Positions 1-6,971 of a stretch of DNA of 32,908 bases are shown piece by piece. Within the stretch, counting starts at the first letter, position 1; every line of letters starts with the position of its first letter. Position numbers and translations under genes: made by a program. The stretch spans positions 1 through 32,908 of the forward strand of contig JAOPYO010000251.1 of assembly GCA_025964575.1 (NCBI GenBank), given 5' to 3'. A model generated the notes under the pieces. The model made no database searches. It was not told the DNA's origin and was given only the letters and a program-made list of their open reading frames with translations. Origin of the DNA: Actinomycetes bacterium (GTDB lineage Bacteria; Actinomycetota; Actinomycetes; Streptosporangiales; Streptosporangiaceae).

Positions 1-1
1 T

Positions 2-94
2 CTCACCACGCGACAGACGCCCAACTCGGCGGACATCGACCATCTTGTTCGGTTCTGCCTCCAAGCGATCGGTGAGCCCGCCACGCCGGCGTGA
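2..94 (+). CDS. C-terminal end of a probable TetR-family regulator (partial)
   Basis: An open frame enters from the left edge and encodes 30 residues ending at TGA 92-94. The segment DIDHLVRFCLQAIG looks like the last helix of a TetR ligand-binding domain, where a hydrophobic helix with a Gly near the end is common. The assignment rests on this short helix alone, so the family is tentative. It lies 44 bases before the phosphotransferase gene in the same orientation and could be its regulator. The rest of the gene is outside the window. Confidence 0.4.
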   Translation, partial: LTTRQTPNSADIDHLVRFCLQAIGEPATPA

Positions 95-102
95 CGGCGT
101 GG
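81..102 (+). terminator. GC-rich hairpin at the end of the partial gene
   Basis: CCACGCCG at 81-88 pairs with CGGCGTGG at 95-102 across a 6-base loop, overlapping the TGA at 92-94. No U-run follows, which is common in actinomycetes. It could end the upstream transcript, but 12-base CACGCCGGCGTG inside it is itself palindromic, so a protein-binding site is possible. Confidence 0.3.
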
Positions 103-138
103 TGCCCGAGGAACGCGGCACCTTGAGAGGGAGAGACA

Positions 139-1149
139 ATGCCATCACACAACCCGGCGGCCACCACCGCGGACGCGGTCAGGGGACGCGTGTCGAGCAT
201 GGTGGACGCCACCTGGGCCGGCGCCACGGTCACCGCGCTCGACGAGCTGCCCGGCGGCACGTCGAGCCTGACCTACCTCGCCCGGATGGCCGGCACGGCG
301 CCGGAGCGGGCGGTGGTGAAGGTGGCACCACCTGGACTGGCCCCGGTGCGGAACCGGGACGTGCTCCGTCAGGCTCGCGTGCTGCGGGCACTGCTGGACG
401 CGCCGGACGTGCCGGTTCCCACGGTGTTCGTGGAGGATCCGGGGACGCCACCGGAGGTGCCGCCGATGTTCCTGATGTCTTACGTCGAGGGGGAGTCGGT
501 CGAGCCGGTGATCGAACCGGATACCGGTATCCCCGGACAGGAGCTGCGGGCGCGGGCGCTCGGCGCGGCCCGGGCGCTCGCCGGGCTGCAGGCCATCGAT
601 CCGGCCCCTCTCGCGGAGCCCGTGATCACGCCAGCCGAGGAGCTCGCCCGCTGGGACAAGGCGTTCGCCACCGTACCGGCGGAGCTGGCGCAGGGCGCCG
701 AGCAGTGTGGCACGCGGCTGGCCGAGTGGACGCCCGAGCCGTCCGAGCCAGTGATCCAGCACGGTGACTGGCGGCTGGGCAACATGCTCTCCAGCGGACC
801 GCGGGTCAATGCCGTGATCGACTGGGAGATCTGGGCGGTCGGTGACCCCCGGATGGACGTGGCGTGGTTCCTGCTGATGACCGACCCGGCGCACCCGAGC
901 CGGGTGAGCCTGCCGGCCGGGATGCCGTCCCCGGACGAGCTCCTCGATTGTTATGAACAGGCCGCGGGGCGCCGGGCGCACGGTCTGGAGTGGTTTGAGG
1001 CCCTGGTGCGTTACAAGCAGGCGGCGGCCACCGCGCTGATCGCCAAGAACGCCCGGAAGCGGGGGGTCGAGTCGCCGATCCCCGACGCGGAGGGGCTCAT
1101 CGGCACGCTGCTGGACCAGGCGAGTGAGCGGCTGGCCAAGCGACGGTGA
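139..1149 (+). CDS. APH/choline-kinase-like phosphotransferase family protein (ACAD10/11 kinase-domain type)
   Basis: This 336-residue protein is a soluble small-molecule kinase of the aminoglycoside phosphotransferase fold. The catalytic loop HGDWRLGN is at residues 208-215 (Asp210 base, Asn215 metal ligand). The metal-binding IDWE is at 227-230, followed by GDPRMDVAW, and Lys61 in VVKVA is the likely ATP-binding lysine. HGD(W/Y)RLGN plus DWE and GDP..D.AW is the pattern of the kinase domain of mammalian ACAD10/ACAD11 and of Pseudomonas LvaA, which phosphorylate 4-hydroxyacyl-CoA. It is not typical of antibiotic kinases. The start at 139 follows a purine-rich GAGAGGGAGAG. Its likely partner, an ACAD11-like dehydrogenase, lies 1.6 kb away on the other strand. 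The substrate is inferred, not shown. Confidence 0.8.
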   Translation: MPSHNPAATTADAVRGRVSSMVDATWAGATVTALDELPGGTSSLTYLARMAGTAPERAVVKVAPPGLAPVRNRDVLRQARVLRALLDAPDVPVPTVFVEDPGTPPEVPPMFLMSYVEGESVEPVIEPDTGIPGQELRARALGAARALAGLQAIDPAPLAEPVITPAEELARWDKAFATVPAELAQGAEQCGTRLAEWTPEPSEPVIQHGDWRLGNMLSSGPRVNAVIDWEIWAVGDPRMDVAWFLLMTDPAHPSRVSLPAGMPSPDELLDCYEQAAGRRAHGLEWFEALVRYKQAAATALIAKNARKRGVESPIPDAEGLIGTLLDQASERLAKRR

Positions 1150-1167
1150 CGCGAGCCGGGAGAGACA

Positions 1168-1195
1168 GCCGTGGGGCCGGACCCGGCCCCACGGC
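1168..1195. terminator. Bidirectional terminator hairpin between convergent genes
   Basis: A perfect 12-bp stem, GCCGTGGGGCCG at 1168-1179 and CGGCCCCACGGC at 1184-1195, closes a 4-base GACC loop. It sits between the stop of the phosphotransferase (1149) and the convergent stop of the SDR (1215). No U-tract is present on either side. Position and stem strength make a shared terminator likely. Confidence 0.7.
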
Positions 1196-1214
1196 TTGAT
1201 CAGCCGGTCCGGCC

Positions 1215-1997
1215 TCACCGGACCATGAGGACTCCGCCATCGACGGGGAAGAGCTGCCCGGTGATGAAACGGGAGCCCGCACCTGCCAGGAACCGGAGCA
1301 GCGGCACCAGGTCGCGGTCGACCTCGCCGAGCCTGCCGTCGATGGGCATGACCGCTGCCAGCTGGGCGTCGTGTGCGGCGAGCTGCTCGGTCGTCATGCT
1401 CGCGCGCGTCGTCTCGTACATCGGAGTACGGATGGCGGGTGCGATGGCGTTGACGGTGATGCCGAGGTGTCCCCACTCCTGGGCGATCGTGCGTGTCCAG
1501 GCGACGACCGCGCCCTTGCTGGCGGAATAGTGGGCCTTGCCGGGCAGCCCTATGACGCCGGCCGCCGAGGCGAAGTTGATGATCCGGCCGCCGTGCTCCT
1601 TCAGATGCTGGAACGCCGCCTGGTTGGTCAGGAAGGTGCCCCGGGCGTTGACCGTCAGGACGCGATCCCAGTCCGCGACGGCGATCTGCTCGGCCGGCGC
1701 GCCGGGAGCGATGCCCGCCGCGTGCACCAGCACGTCGAGCCCGCCCAGTAGCTCGACGGCCCGGGCGAAGGCGCCATCGACGGACGCGGAGTCCGTGACG
1801 TCGCACTCCACGAAATCGGCCCGGCCGGGTCCGTCCGCGGTCGCCGCGGCGGTGATCGCATTGCCGGGCCCGGTCTGAATGTCGCAGGAGACGACGGAGG
1901 CCGCCTCGGCGGCGAACGCGCGCACGAGGCCCGCGCCCATCCCGCTCGCACCGCCGGTGACGAGGATGCGGCGTCCAGCGAGAGAACTGTCGGTCAT
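1215..1997 (-). CDS. Short-chain dehydrogenase/reductase, classical type
   Basis: This 260-residue NAD(P)-dependent oxidoreductase has the Rossmann motif TGGASGMG at 14-21 and an adenine-binding CDV at 65-67. It also has HAAG near 92-95 and the catalytic set Ser144, Tyr157 and Lys161 (YSASK). Asp39 at the end of beta-2 (SCDI) points to NAD(H) rather than NADP(H). The C-terminus GQLFPVDGG is the usual SDR ending. It is the last gene of a three-gene minus-strand operon behind an acyl-CoA dehydrogenase and a second SDR, starting 10 bases after the latter. It probably oxidises a hydroxyacyl or alcohol intermediate of the same pathway. The substrate cannot be read from sequence. Confidence 0.85.
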   Translation of the reverse strand: MTDSSLAGRRILVTGGASGMGAGLVRAFAAEAASVVSCDIQTGPGNAITAAATADGPGRADFVECDVTDSASVDGAFARAVELLGGLDVLVHAAGIAPGAPAEQIAVADWDRVLTVNARGTFLTNQAAFQHLKEHGGRIINFASAAGVIGLPGKAHYSASKGAVVAWTRTIAQEWGHLGITVNAIAPAIRTPMYETTRASMTTEQLAAHDAQLAAVMPIDGRLGEVDRDLVPLLRFLAGAGSRFITGQLFPVDGGVLMVR

Positions 1998-2007
1998 GCG
2001 GGTCCCA

Positions 2008-2751
2008 TCAGTAGAGGCCGCCGTCGACGCGGATCAGCGCCCCGGTCGTGTATCCGGACGCGTCGCTGGCCAGGTAGAGGGCGGTGGTCACGATCTCCTC
2101 CGGTCTGCCCGGCCGGCCGATCGCACTGCGGATCCGCTGGCGGTGTTCCTCCGGCCATGCCTTGGCGATGTCGGTGAGGAACGGCCCGGCCGAGATCGTG
2201 TTGACCCGTACGGTGGGTCCGTACTCCAGGGCGAACACGGTGGTGAGCGCGTTCAGGGCGGCTTTCGAACCGGAGTAGGGCCCGAGGTTGGCCTGCGGCA
2301 TGATCGCCCCGGAGGAGGACACGTTGATGATCGATCCGCCGCCCGCGTCCGCCATCCGCCGCCCGACGATGGCGGAGAGCCGGAACGGTCCCTTGAAGTT
2401 CACTCCGATGATCTTGTCGAAGAGCTCCTCGCTGGTCTCCTCGGACGACGGCGCCAGCGGCGACATGCCGGCGTTGTTGACCAGGATGTCGACCCGGCCG
2501 AACTCGGCGTAGGCGGCGTCGGCCAGCCGGTCGAGATCCTGCCAGTGGGCGACGTGCGCCGCGACCGGCAGGGCCCGGCGTCCCAGCTTACGAACCTCCT
2601 GCGCCGCGGCCTCGCAAGCGGCCGGCTTGCGGCTGGTGATGACCACGTCCGCGCCGGCGGCGGCGAAGGCGCGCACCATCTCCAGGCCGAGCCCGCGGCT
2701 GCCGCCGGTCACCAGGGCGACCTTGCCGGTGAGGTCGAACAGGTCGGTCAT
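2008..2751 (-). CDS. Short-chain dehydrogenase/reductase, classical type
   Basis: This 247-residue SDR has TGGSRGLG at 15-22, NNAG at 92-95, a catalytic Ser in INVSSSGA near 145-147, and Tyr159 and Lys163 (YSGSK). It ends in RVDGGLY. TSRK after beta-2 carries basic residues, which favours NADPH over NADH, unlike the downstream SDR with Asp39. The ATG overlaps the TGA of the acyl-CoA dehydrogenase (ATGA), so the two are translationally coupled. FabG-like in general shape; a role in 3-oxo or 3-hydroxyacyl chemistry is an inference from the neighbour. Confidence 0.85.
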   Translation of the reverse strand: MTDLFDLTGKVALVTGGSRGLGLEMVRAFAAAGADVVITSRKPAACEAAAQEVRKLGRRALPVAAHVAHWQDLDRLADAAYAEFGRVDILVNNAGMSPLAPSSEETSEELFDKIIGVNFKGPFRLSAIVGRRMADAGGGSIINVSSSGAIMPQANLGPYSGSKAALNALTTVFALEYGPTVRVNTISAGPFLTDIAKAWPEEHRQRIRSAIGRPGRPEEIVTTALYLASDASGYTTGALIRVDGGLY

Positions 2752-4058
2752 GCCGGCACCTCCGTGGACCGCGAGAGGATCTCCTCGTAGCGGCGGCGGG
2801 CCGCTTCCCGTCTGGGTGGCAGATGTTCACTGGGGAACAGGCCCGCCGCAGGCCGATACCGCTTGAGCAGTTGCTTGGCGATGGTGGTCCTGTGCACCTC
2901 GGTGGGGCCGTCGGCAAGCGCGAGCAATGGCACGGCCATCCACATGCGGGCGAGCGGCAGTTCGTTGGTAGTGCCGAGCGAGCCATGGATGTGCAAGGAG
3001 CGCTGAACGATGTCGTGGTAGATCCTCGCCATCGCCACCTTGCACATCGCGATCTGCGTGCGGGCCGCACCGTGCGGCTGGGTATCGATGATCCAGGCGG
3101 TGTGCAGCACCAGCAGGCGGTATTGCTGCAGTTCGATCCACGAGTCCGCGATGAAGGACTGCACGGCCTGCTTGTCGGCCAGCAGGGTGCCCTGGGTCCG
3201 TCGGCTCAGCGCGCGTTCGCACATCATGTCGAAGGCGCGTGCGCACTGCCCGACGGTGCGCATCGCGTGGTGCACCCGGCCACCGCCGAGCCGGGCCTGG
3301 GCGACCCGGAAGCCTTCGCCCGGTCCGCCGAGCATCGCGTCCAGCGGCACCCGAATCTGGTCGTAGCGGACGTAGCCGTGGATGCCCTCATCGAGCTCGT
3401 CGCGCTCATCCATGGTGGAGACGTTGCGGAGGATCTCGATGCCCGGAGTCTCGGCGGGCACCACGAACATCGACATGCGCGACTGCGGTGCCGCGTCGGG
3501 GTCGGTCACCGCCATGACGATGAAGAACGCGGCGTAGCGAGCGTTGGAGGAGAACCATTTCTCTCCGTCGATGACCCATGCGTCGCCGTCGCGCCAGGCG
3601 CGGCAGACGAACTCCTTGGGGTCGGCGCCGGCCTGTGGCTCGGTCATCGAGAAGCAGGAGACGATCTCGCCGTCCAGCAGCGGCTGAAGGTAGCGCTCCT
3701 TCTGCTCCGGCGTGCCGAACATCGCCAGGATCTCGGCGTTGCCGGTGTCGGGAGCGGCGGTGCCGAAGACCGTGGGCGCCCAGTACGAACGGCCCAGGAT
3801 TTCGTTCATGTAGGCCAGCTTGACCTGGCCGTAGCCCGGTCCGCCGAGCTCCGGTCCCAGGTGGCACGCCCACAATTCGCGCGTGCGGACCTCCTCCTGG
3901 AGCGGCCGCAGGATGGCGCGTGCCTGGTCGTTCCCGACGTCGTACGGATCGCCGCCGTGCGGAAACAACAGGTCCAGCGGCTCGACCTCCTCCCGAACGA
4001 ACGTGGCCATCCAGTCGAGCTTCTCCTGGAACTCGGGTTCGATCGTGAAGTCCAGCAC
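2748..4058 (-). CDS. Acyl-CoA dehydrogenase, ACAD10/11-like
   Basis: This 436-residue FAD enzyme has the full acyl-CoA dehydrogenase layout. An N-terminal helical domain carries LGPELGGPGYG, a middle beta-domain has FSMTEPQAGADP and GEKWFSSNA, and the C-terminal helices carry HIHGSLGTTNELPLARMW. At the position of the catalytic Glu (YEGT in MCAD) it has ADGPTEVHR, so an Asp replaces Glu. The DGP.EVH signature is typical of the ACAD10/11 group, whose mammalian members are fused to an APH kinase domain. Here the kinase is a separate gene at 139. It starts a three-gene operon with two SDRs and diverges from a TetR gene at 4239. The group acts in 4-hydroxy-acid catabolism in mammals; the substrate here is unknown. 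Confidence 0.88.
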   Translation of the reverse strand: MLDFTIEPEFQEKLDWMATFVREEVEPLDLLFPHGGDPYDVGNDQARAILRPLQEEVRTRELWACHLGPELGGPGYGQVKLAYMNEILGRSYWAPTVFGTAAPDTGNAEILAMFGTPEQKERYLQPLLDGEIVSCFSMTEPQAGADPKEFVCRAWRDGDAWVIDGEKWFSSNARYAAFFIVMAVTDPDAAPQSRMSMFVVPAETPGIEILRNVSTMDERDELDEGIHGYVRYDQIRVPLDAMLGGPGEGFRVAQARLGGGRVHHAMRTVGQCARAFDMMCERALSRRTQGTLLADKQAVQSFIADSWIELQQYRLLVLHTAWIIDTQPHGAARTQIAMCKVAMARIYHDIVQRSLHIHGSLGTTNELPLARMWMAVPLLALADGPTEVHRTTIAKQLLKRYRPAAGLFPSEHLPPRREAARRRYEEILSRSTEVPA

Positions 4059-4158
4059 GTGCGGCCCCTTCGCTGTCGTGACGCATCAGGCGGTGGTGGT
4101 CGGTCGGGTAGCTCTCCGGCCCTGCGACCCAGAGTCCAGTACGGCGTCCCGGAAATCA

Positions 4159-4194
4159 AGAATGGCATTCTGAAAACACGATACGGGTACCGTA
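4159..4194. promoter_or_regulatory. Two inverted repeats in the divergent dehydrogenase/TetR promoter
   Basis: AGAATG-G-CATTCT at 4159-4171 is a perfect 13-base palindrome with one central base. TACGG-GTA-CCGTA at 4182-4194 is a second perfect 5-3-5 inverted repeat. Both lie in the AT-richer gap between the divergent starts at 4058 and 4239. They are good candidates for the operator of the adjacent TetR protein. Which one is used cannot be decided from sequence. Confidence 0.5.
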
Positions 4195-4238
4195 CACTGC
4201 ACGGCATGACCGGTCCGCAGAGCGGAGGAGCAGAGAGC

Positions 4239-4907
4239 GTGGACGAGTCCCTGGCGGCCCGGGCGGTACGCCGCCGGATCGCCGACCGTCAGGCGACGGC
4301 CGAGAGCGAGGTCCGCAGGCTGCTCGACGCGGGCCTGGAGCTGATGCGGACCAATCCCACCACCGCCCCGAAGGTCTCGGATCTCGTACGGCTGGCGGGC
4401 GTCTCCAACGACGCCTTCTACCGGTCCTTCCGCAGCAAGGACGACCTGATGGCCACGATCGTCGACGAAGGCGGCCGGCGGCTGCTCGGCTATGTCCGGC
4501 ACCAGCGTGACAAGTCCGCGGACCCGGCCGAGCAGTTGCGGTTCTGTCTTCGGGCGGTGCTGCAGCAGGCCGCGGATCCCGAGGTGGCGGCCACCTCCCG
4601 CGCGGTGCTGAGCAACGCCTCCCGGGCACTGTGGGACCGGGCGATCGCGCTCGTCGACCTCAAGCGGCAGATCGCTCTCGTCATGGAGAAACCCCTTGCC
4701 GGGCTCGGCAGCGCCGACCCCGGCCGTGACGCCTTCCTGCTCACCTGCGCGGTGTTCGGCATGATGGAGCAGTTCCTCTGGTCAGAGCAGTCACCGACCC
4801 CGGCGGAGTTCGACTTCCTCTGCGCGTGGGCGCTGCGCTCGGTCACGGTGGACGGCGACGGCGTCGGCGAGGAGTCACCGAAGGTGCCGGGGAGCGTCGA
4901 CGGCTGA
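4239..4907 (+). CDS. TetR/AcrR-family transcriptional regulator
   Basis: This regulator has an N-terminal helix-turn-helix around residues 25-65. KVSDLVRLAGVSNDAFYRSF is followed by RSKDDLM, the normal TetR recognition helix and linker. The C-terminal helical domain (about 70-215) is the ligand pocket. I place the start at GTG 4239 because GGAGGAG at 4224-4230 lies 8 bases upstream. The in-frame ATG at 4206 has no ribosome binding site. This gives 222 residues. It diverges from the acyl-CoA dehydrogenase operon and is the obvious candidate repressor of it. The ligand may be an acyl-CoA or the pathway substrate, by analogy only. Confidence 0.85.
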   Translation: MDESLAARAVRRRIADRQATAESEVRRLLDAGLELMRTNPTTAPKVSDLVRLAGVSNDAFYRSFRSKDDLMATIVDEGGRRLLGYVRHQRDKSADPAEQLRFCLRAVLQQAADPEVAATSRAVLSNASRALWDRAIALVDLKRQIALVMEKPLAGLGSADPGRDAFLLTCAVFGMMEQFLWSEQSPTPAEFDFLCAWALRSVTVDGDGVGEESPKVPGSVDG

Positions 4908-4916
4908 CGCTCCCCG
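4888..4916 (+). terminator. Hairpin overlapping the TetR stop codon
   Basis: An 11-bp perfect stem, CGGGGAGCGTC at 4888-4898 and GACGCTCCCCG at 4906-4916, encloses a 7-base loop. The TGA of the TetR gene (4905-4907) overlaps the loop end and stem base. No U-run follows. A terminator is the simplest reading. Confidence 0.55.
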
Positions 4917-4958
4917 ACGGCTCTTGACTGGGGGCTGATCGACGAGGGGTGCCACCGC

Positions 4959-5159
4959 CTACGTGCTGTGTGCGGCTTCTGGAAGGGGCGGAGCGGGGGT
5001 GGCGGCTCGGCGGTTCGGGGCGGGTGCCGTGCTCGCGCGCAGGGAGATCGGTGGATTCAGGAGGATGTGGCGGTAGCGACCACGCATGACCCCGGCGAGG
5101 CACTCGTCCACCCTCATCCGGTGGACGAGGTTCTGGTCCAGCGCGTGTCCCAAGGTCAT
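4959..5159 (-). CDS. Small hypothetical protein downstream of MerR
   Basis: A 66-codon frame begins at ATG 5159, 7 bases after the MerR stop and behind GAGGTGA, which could serve as a ribosome binding site. The first 45 residues have an amphipathic look (ALDQNLVHRMRVDECLAGVM). The rest is Ala/Pro/Arg-rich and resembles low-complexity GC-rich sequence. I recognise no family. It may be a real third gene of the SDR-MerR operon, a relic of a longer gene, or chance. The whole 4917-5166 interval holds nothing else I can identify. Confidence 0.2.
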   Translation of the reverse strand: MTLGHALDQNLVHRMRVDECLAGVMRGRYRHILLNPPISLRASTAPAPNRRAATPAPPLPEAAHST

Positions 5160-5166
5160 TCCGACG

Positions 5167-5505
5167 TCACCTCAGTGCTTCGATGAGGCGTTTGCGGACG
5201 ACGTCCAGCGCGGCGATCTTCTCCTCAACGTCGGTGAGCCTTCGGGCGATGACCCGCGCGCTCGCGGGGCAGATGGGTCCGTCGGCGATGTCCTGATCGA
5301 GACAGGGCAGGAACGCGCGGACGTCGTTGGCGGTGAGGCCGAACGAGAGCAGCAGCCTGATGTTGCCCACCAGGGCGACCGTCGACTCGTCGTACTCCCG
5401 GTAGCCGTTCGGTGCTCGCCGGGGGTGGAGCAGGCCCTGCTGCTCGTAGTACCGCAGTGCCCGGATGGTGGTGTCGGCCTCGTTCGCTAGTTCTCCGATC
5501 AGCAT
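5167..5505 (-). CDS. MerR-family transcriptional regulator
   Basis: This 112-residue protein opens with the MerR winged helix: LIGELANEADTTIRALRYYE, then QGLLHPRRAPNGYREYDE. The C-terminal coiled coil (about 75-112, RRLTDVEEKIAALDVVRKRL) is the dimerisation helix. Two Cys in the effector region (LPCLDQDIADGPICP, 13 residues apart) recall metal or thiol-sensing MerR proteins but do not form a recognised metal motif. It follows the SDR stop by about 10 bases, so the two are cotranscribed. The pair lies downstream of a perfect 20-bp inverted repeat at 6290-6309, so autoregulation together with the SDR is likely. Confidence 0.85.
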   Translation of the reverse strand: MLIGELANEADTTIRALRYYEQQGLLHPRRAPNGYREYDESTVALVGNIRLLLSFGLTANDVRAFLPCLDQDIADGPICPASARVIARRLTDVEEKIAALDVVRKRLIEALR

Positions 5506-5515
5506 TGCTCTATCT

Positions 5516-6274
5516 TCATCCAGAGGCGCTCAGCCCGCCGTCGACGCGAACGATCGTACCGGTGAGGTAGCCGGCCTCGGGGCGCACCGCGTTCACGATC
5601 CACCAGGAGATCTCCTCCGGCTGGGCGACACGCCCGAGCGGGATCCGGGCCCGAAGCTCCTTTCCCGCCACGGCGATCTGCTCGTCCGAGAAACCGGCAT
5701 GGCTCAGCACCGGTGTCGCCGTTATCCCGGGGGCCACCGACACGACGCGAATGCCGCGGTGCGCGAGCTCGACGGCCCACGTGTGGGTCAGGAAGTCGAG
5801 AGCCACCTTCGTGGATCCGTAGATCGAGTTGTTCGCCCAGCCATAGTGGGGCGGGTTGGATGTGACGTTGACGATGGTGCCACCGTCCTCCAGGTGCGGC
5901 AGAGCATGTTGGGTGAGGAACACTGGCGCGAGAAGGTTTGTGGCGAGCTGTTCCTCGGCGACCTTCCGGTCGATCGCGCCGAGCGGAGCCGGACGAGTGA
6001 TCGCGGCGTTGTTGACCAGGACATCGATGCGGCCGAACGCGTCGAGCGCGGCGGCGACGATGGCGGCCGGGGCGTCCGGCGAGGCGACGTCGGCCACGAA
6101 GGTCCGGATGCGCGGGTGTTCTTTGGCGGTCTCCGCCAGGCGTTCGGCAGTCCGGCCGATGATGAGAACCTCGGCGCCCGCGGCGGCGAACTGCCGGGCC
6201 GTCGCACGGCCGATCCCGGTGCCGCCCCCGGTGATGAGCACTGCCCGGCCGTGAAGGGTGTTCGTCTCTTTCAT
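5516..6274 (-). CDS. Short-chain dehydrogenase/reductase controlled with MerR
   Basis: This SDR has TGGGTGIG near residues 15-22, NNAA in place of NNAG after DVLV, a catalytic Ser in VNVTSN, and YGSTK as the Tyr/Lys pair. It ends in VRVDGGLSASG. I chose ATG 6274 (252 residues) because it gives a normal SDR N-terminus; the longer open frame reaching 6382 would add 36 unconserved residues and cross the operator. No Shine-Dalgarno is visible before 6274, so a leaderless or near-leaderless message is likely. SDR-MerR pairs of this kind are frequent in actinomycetes. The substrate is unknown. Confidence 0.83.
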   Translation of the reverse strand: MKETNTLHGRAVLITGGGTGIGRATARQFAAAGAEVLIIGRTAERLAETAKEHPRIRTFVADVASPDAPAAIVAAALDAFGRIDVLVNNAAITRPAPLGAIDRKVAEEQLATNLLAPVFLTQHALPHLEDGGTIVNVTSNPPHYGWANNSIYGSTKVALDFLTHTWAVELAHRGIRVVSVAPGITATPVLSHAGFSDEQIAVAGKELRARIPLGRVAQPEEISWWIVNAVRPEAGYLTGTIVRVDGGLSASG

Positions 6275-6289
6275 ATTCGGGACGCTAAG

Positions 6290-6309
6290 CCTTGACCCTG
6301 GGGTCAAGG
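6290..6309. promoter_or_regulatory. Perfect 9-2-9 inverted repeat, candidate MerR operator
   Basis: CCTTGACCC at 6290-6298 and GGGTCAAGG at 6301-6309 are perfect inverted arms separated by TG. On the minus strand the arm contains TTGACC, a good -35 box, 28-33 bases upstream of the SDR ATG at 6274. Dyads overlapping the -35/-10 spacer are the normal MerR arrangement. A clear -10 is not visible. Confidence 0.65.
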
Positions 6310-6424
6310 TCAAGGGCGGGGACGGAATCAGGCACAGCCAGGCGCTCGGACTCGGCTTCACGACCGCGATGGCGGTTCGCATCCCGGGACTTGACTCAGT
6401 GGCTGGCGCAGTCCTGGCCTATAC

Positions 6425-6452
6425 TTGTATCTAGTACAAATACAAATACAAT
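6425..6452. promoter_or_regulatory. Candidate Fur-family operator and TACAAA repeats
   Basis: TTGTA-TCTAG-TACAA at 6425-6439 is a perfect 5-5-5 inverted repeat. It overlaps a TATACT -10-like hexamer at 6420-6425. From 6435 the unit TACAAA is repeated, giving TACAAATACAAATACAAT to 6452. The AT-rich stretch stands out in 70 percent GC surroundings. Fur-family proteins bind AT-rich dyads of this size, and the Fur gene starts 25 bases further on, so autoregulation is likely. Confidence 0.6.
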
Positions 6453-6476
6453 CAAGTGGGAAGAGGGGGTGCGCAG

Positions 6477-6971
6477 GTGGCAGGCGAGTTCGCCAGCGAG
6501 GTCGCGGCGCGGTTGCGGGAAGCCGGGCTGCGGATCACCCGACCCCGGCTCGCGGTGACCCAGGCACTACGTGCCATGGGCGGCCATCACACGGCCGACG
6601 AGGTGCATGCTTACCTGGTCAAACACGACGTCACGCTCTCTCGGATGAGTGTTTACAACTCGCTGGTGGCGTTGGCTGACGTGGGCCTCGTGCTGCGCGC
6701 GGACGTCGGGCGAGGCGCGATCCTCTACGAGCAAGCCGATACCTGGCACCACCACTTCGTCTGCCGGCGGTGCGGCGAGGTCAGCGACGTGTCCTGCATT
6801 GTCGGCGACAAGCCCTGTCTCACTCCACTCGAAGATGTGGGGTTGATCGACGAGGCGCAGGTTCTCTTCCGCGGGACCTGCCACCGCTGCCTCAATGCGA
6901 ACGCCACCTCAGACGACCGGCAATCGGCACCGGACGGTGCCGGGGCAGGAGACGCAGACGATGAGTGCTGA
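6477..6971 (+). CDS. Fur-family metalloregulator
   Basis: This 164-residue protein has an N-terminal winged helix with LREAGLRITRPRLAVTQAL and MSVYNSLVALADVGLV, the Fur DNA-recognition pattern. The C-terminal domain has HHH at 91-93, the zinc motif CRRC at 96-99 and CHRC at 135-138, with extra Cys at 107 and 114. The start is set at GTG 6477 behind GAGGGGG; a GTG at 6456 is possible but lacks a good site. The stop overlaps the next gene by 11 bases. Coupling to an MbfA-like protein suggests control of iron export or peroxide stress. Iron (Fur) and peroxide (PerR/CatR) sensing cannot be told apart here. Confidence 0.88.
   Translation: MAGEFASEVAARLREAGLRITRPRLAVTQALRAMGGHHTADEVHAYLVKHDVTLSRMSVYNSLVALADVGLVLRADVGRGAILYEQADTWHHHFVCRRCGEVSDVSCIVGDKPCLTPLEDVGLIDEAQVLFRGTCHRCLNANATSDDRQSAPDGAGAGDADDEC

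Noticed and set aside
139..1149. Phosphotransferase as an antibiotic-resistance gene
   Set aside because: The motifs are of the ACAD10/11/LvaA kinase type, and the context is lipid catabolism, not resistance.
145..1806. Long open frames antisense to the phosphotransferase, the acyl-CoA dehydrogenase and the mft genes (for example 145-1806, 13477-15561)
   Set aside because: They are typical GC-rich shadows: Arg/Pro/Gly-heavy translations with no motifs, running across several real genes and terminators.
2823..4238. Plus-strand frame joining in phase to the TetR gene
   Set aside because: It is antisense to the acyl-CoA dehydrogenase, and the TetR has a proper GTG start with ribosome binding site at 4239.
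4923..4928. TTGACT as a -35 box after the TetR gene
   Set aside because: No -10 at a usable distance and no gene on that strand downstream.
6435..6452. TACAAA repeats as an assembly artefact or simple microsatellite
   Set aside because: Only three units, with one side forming half of a perfect dyad in a promoter position; a regulatory reading is more natural.
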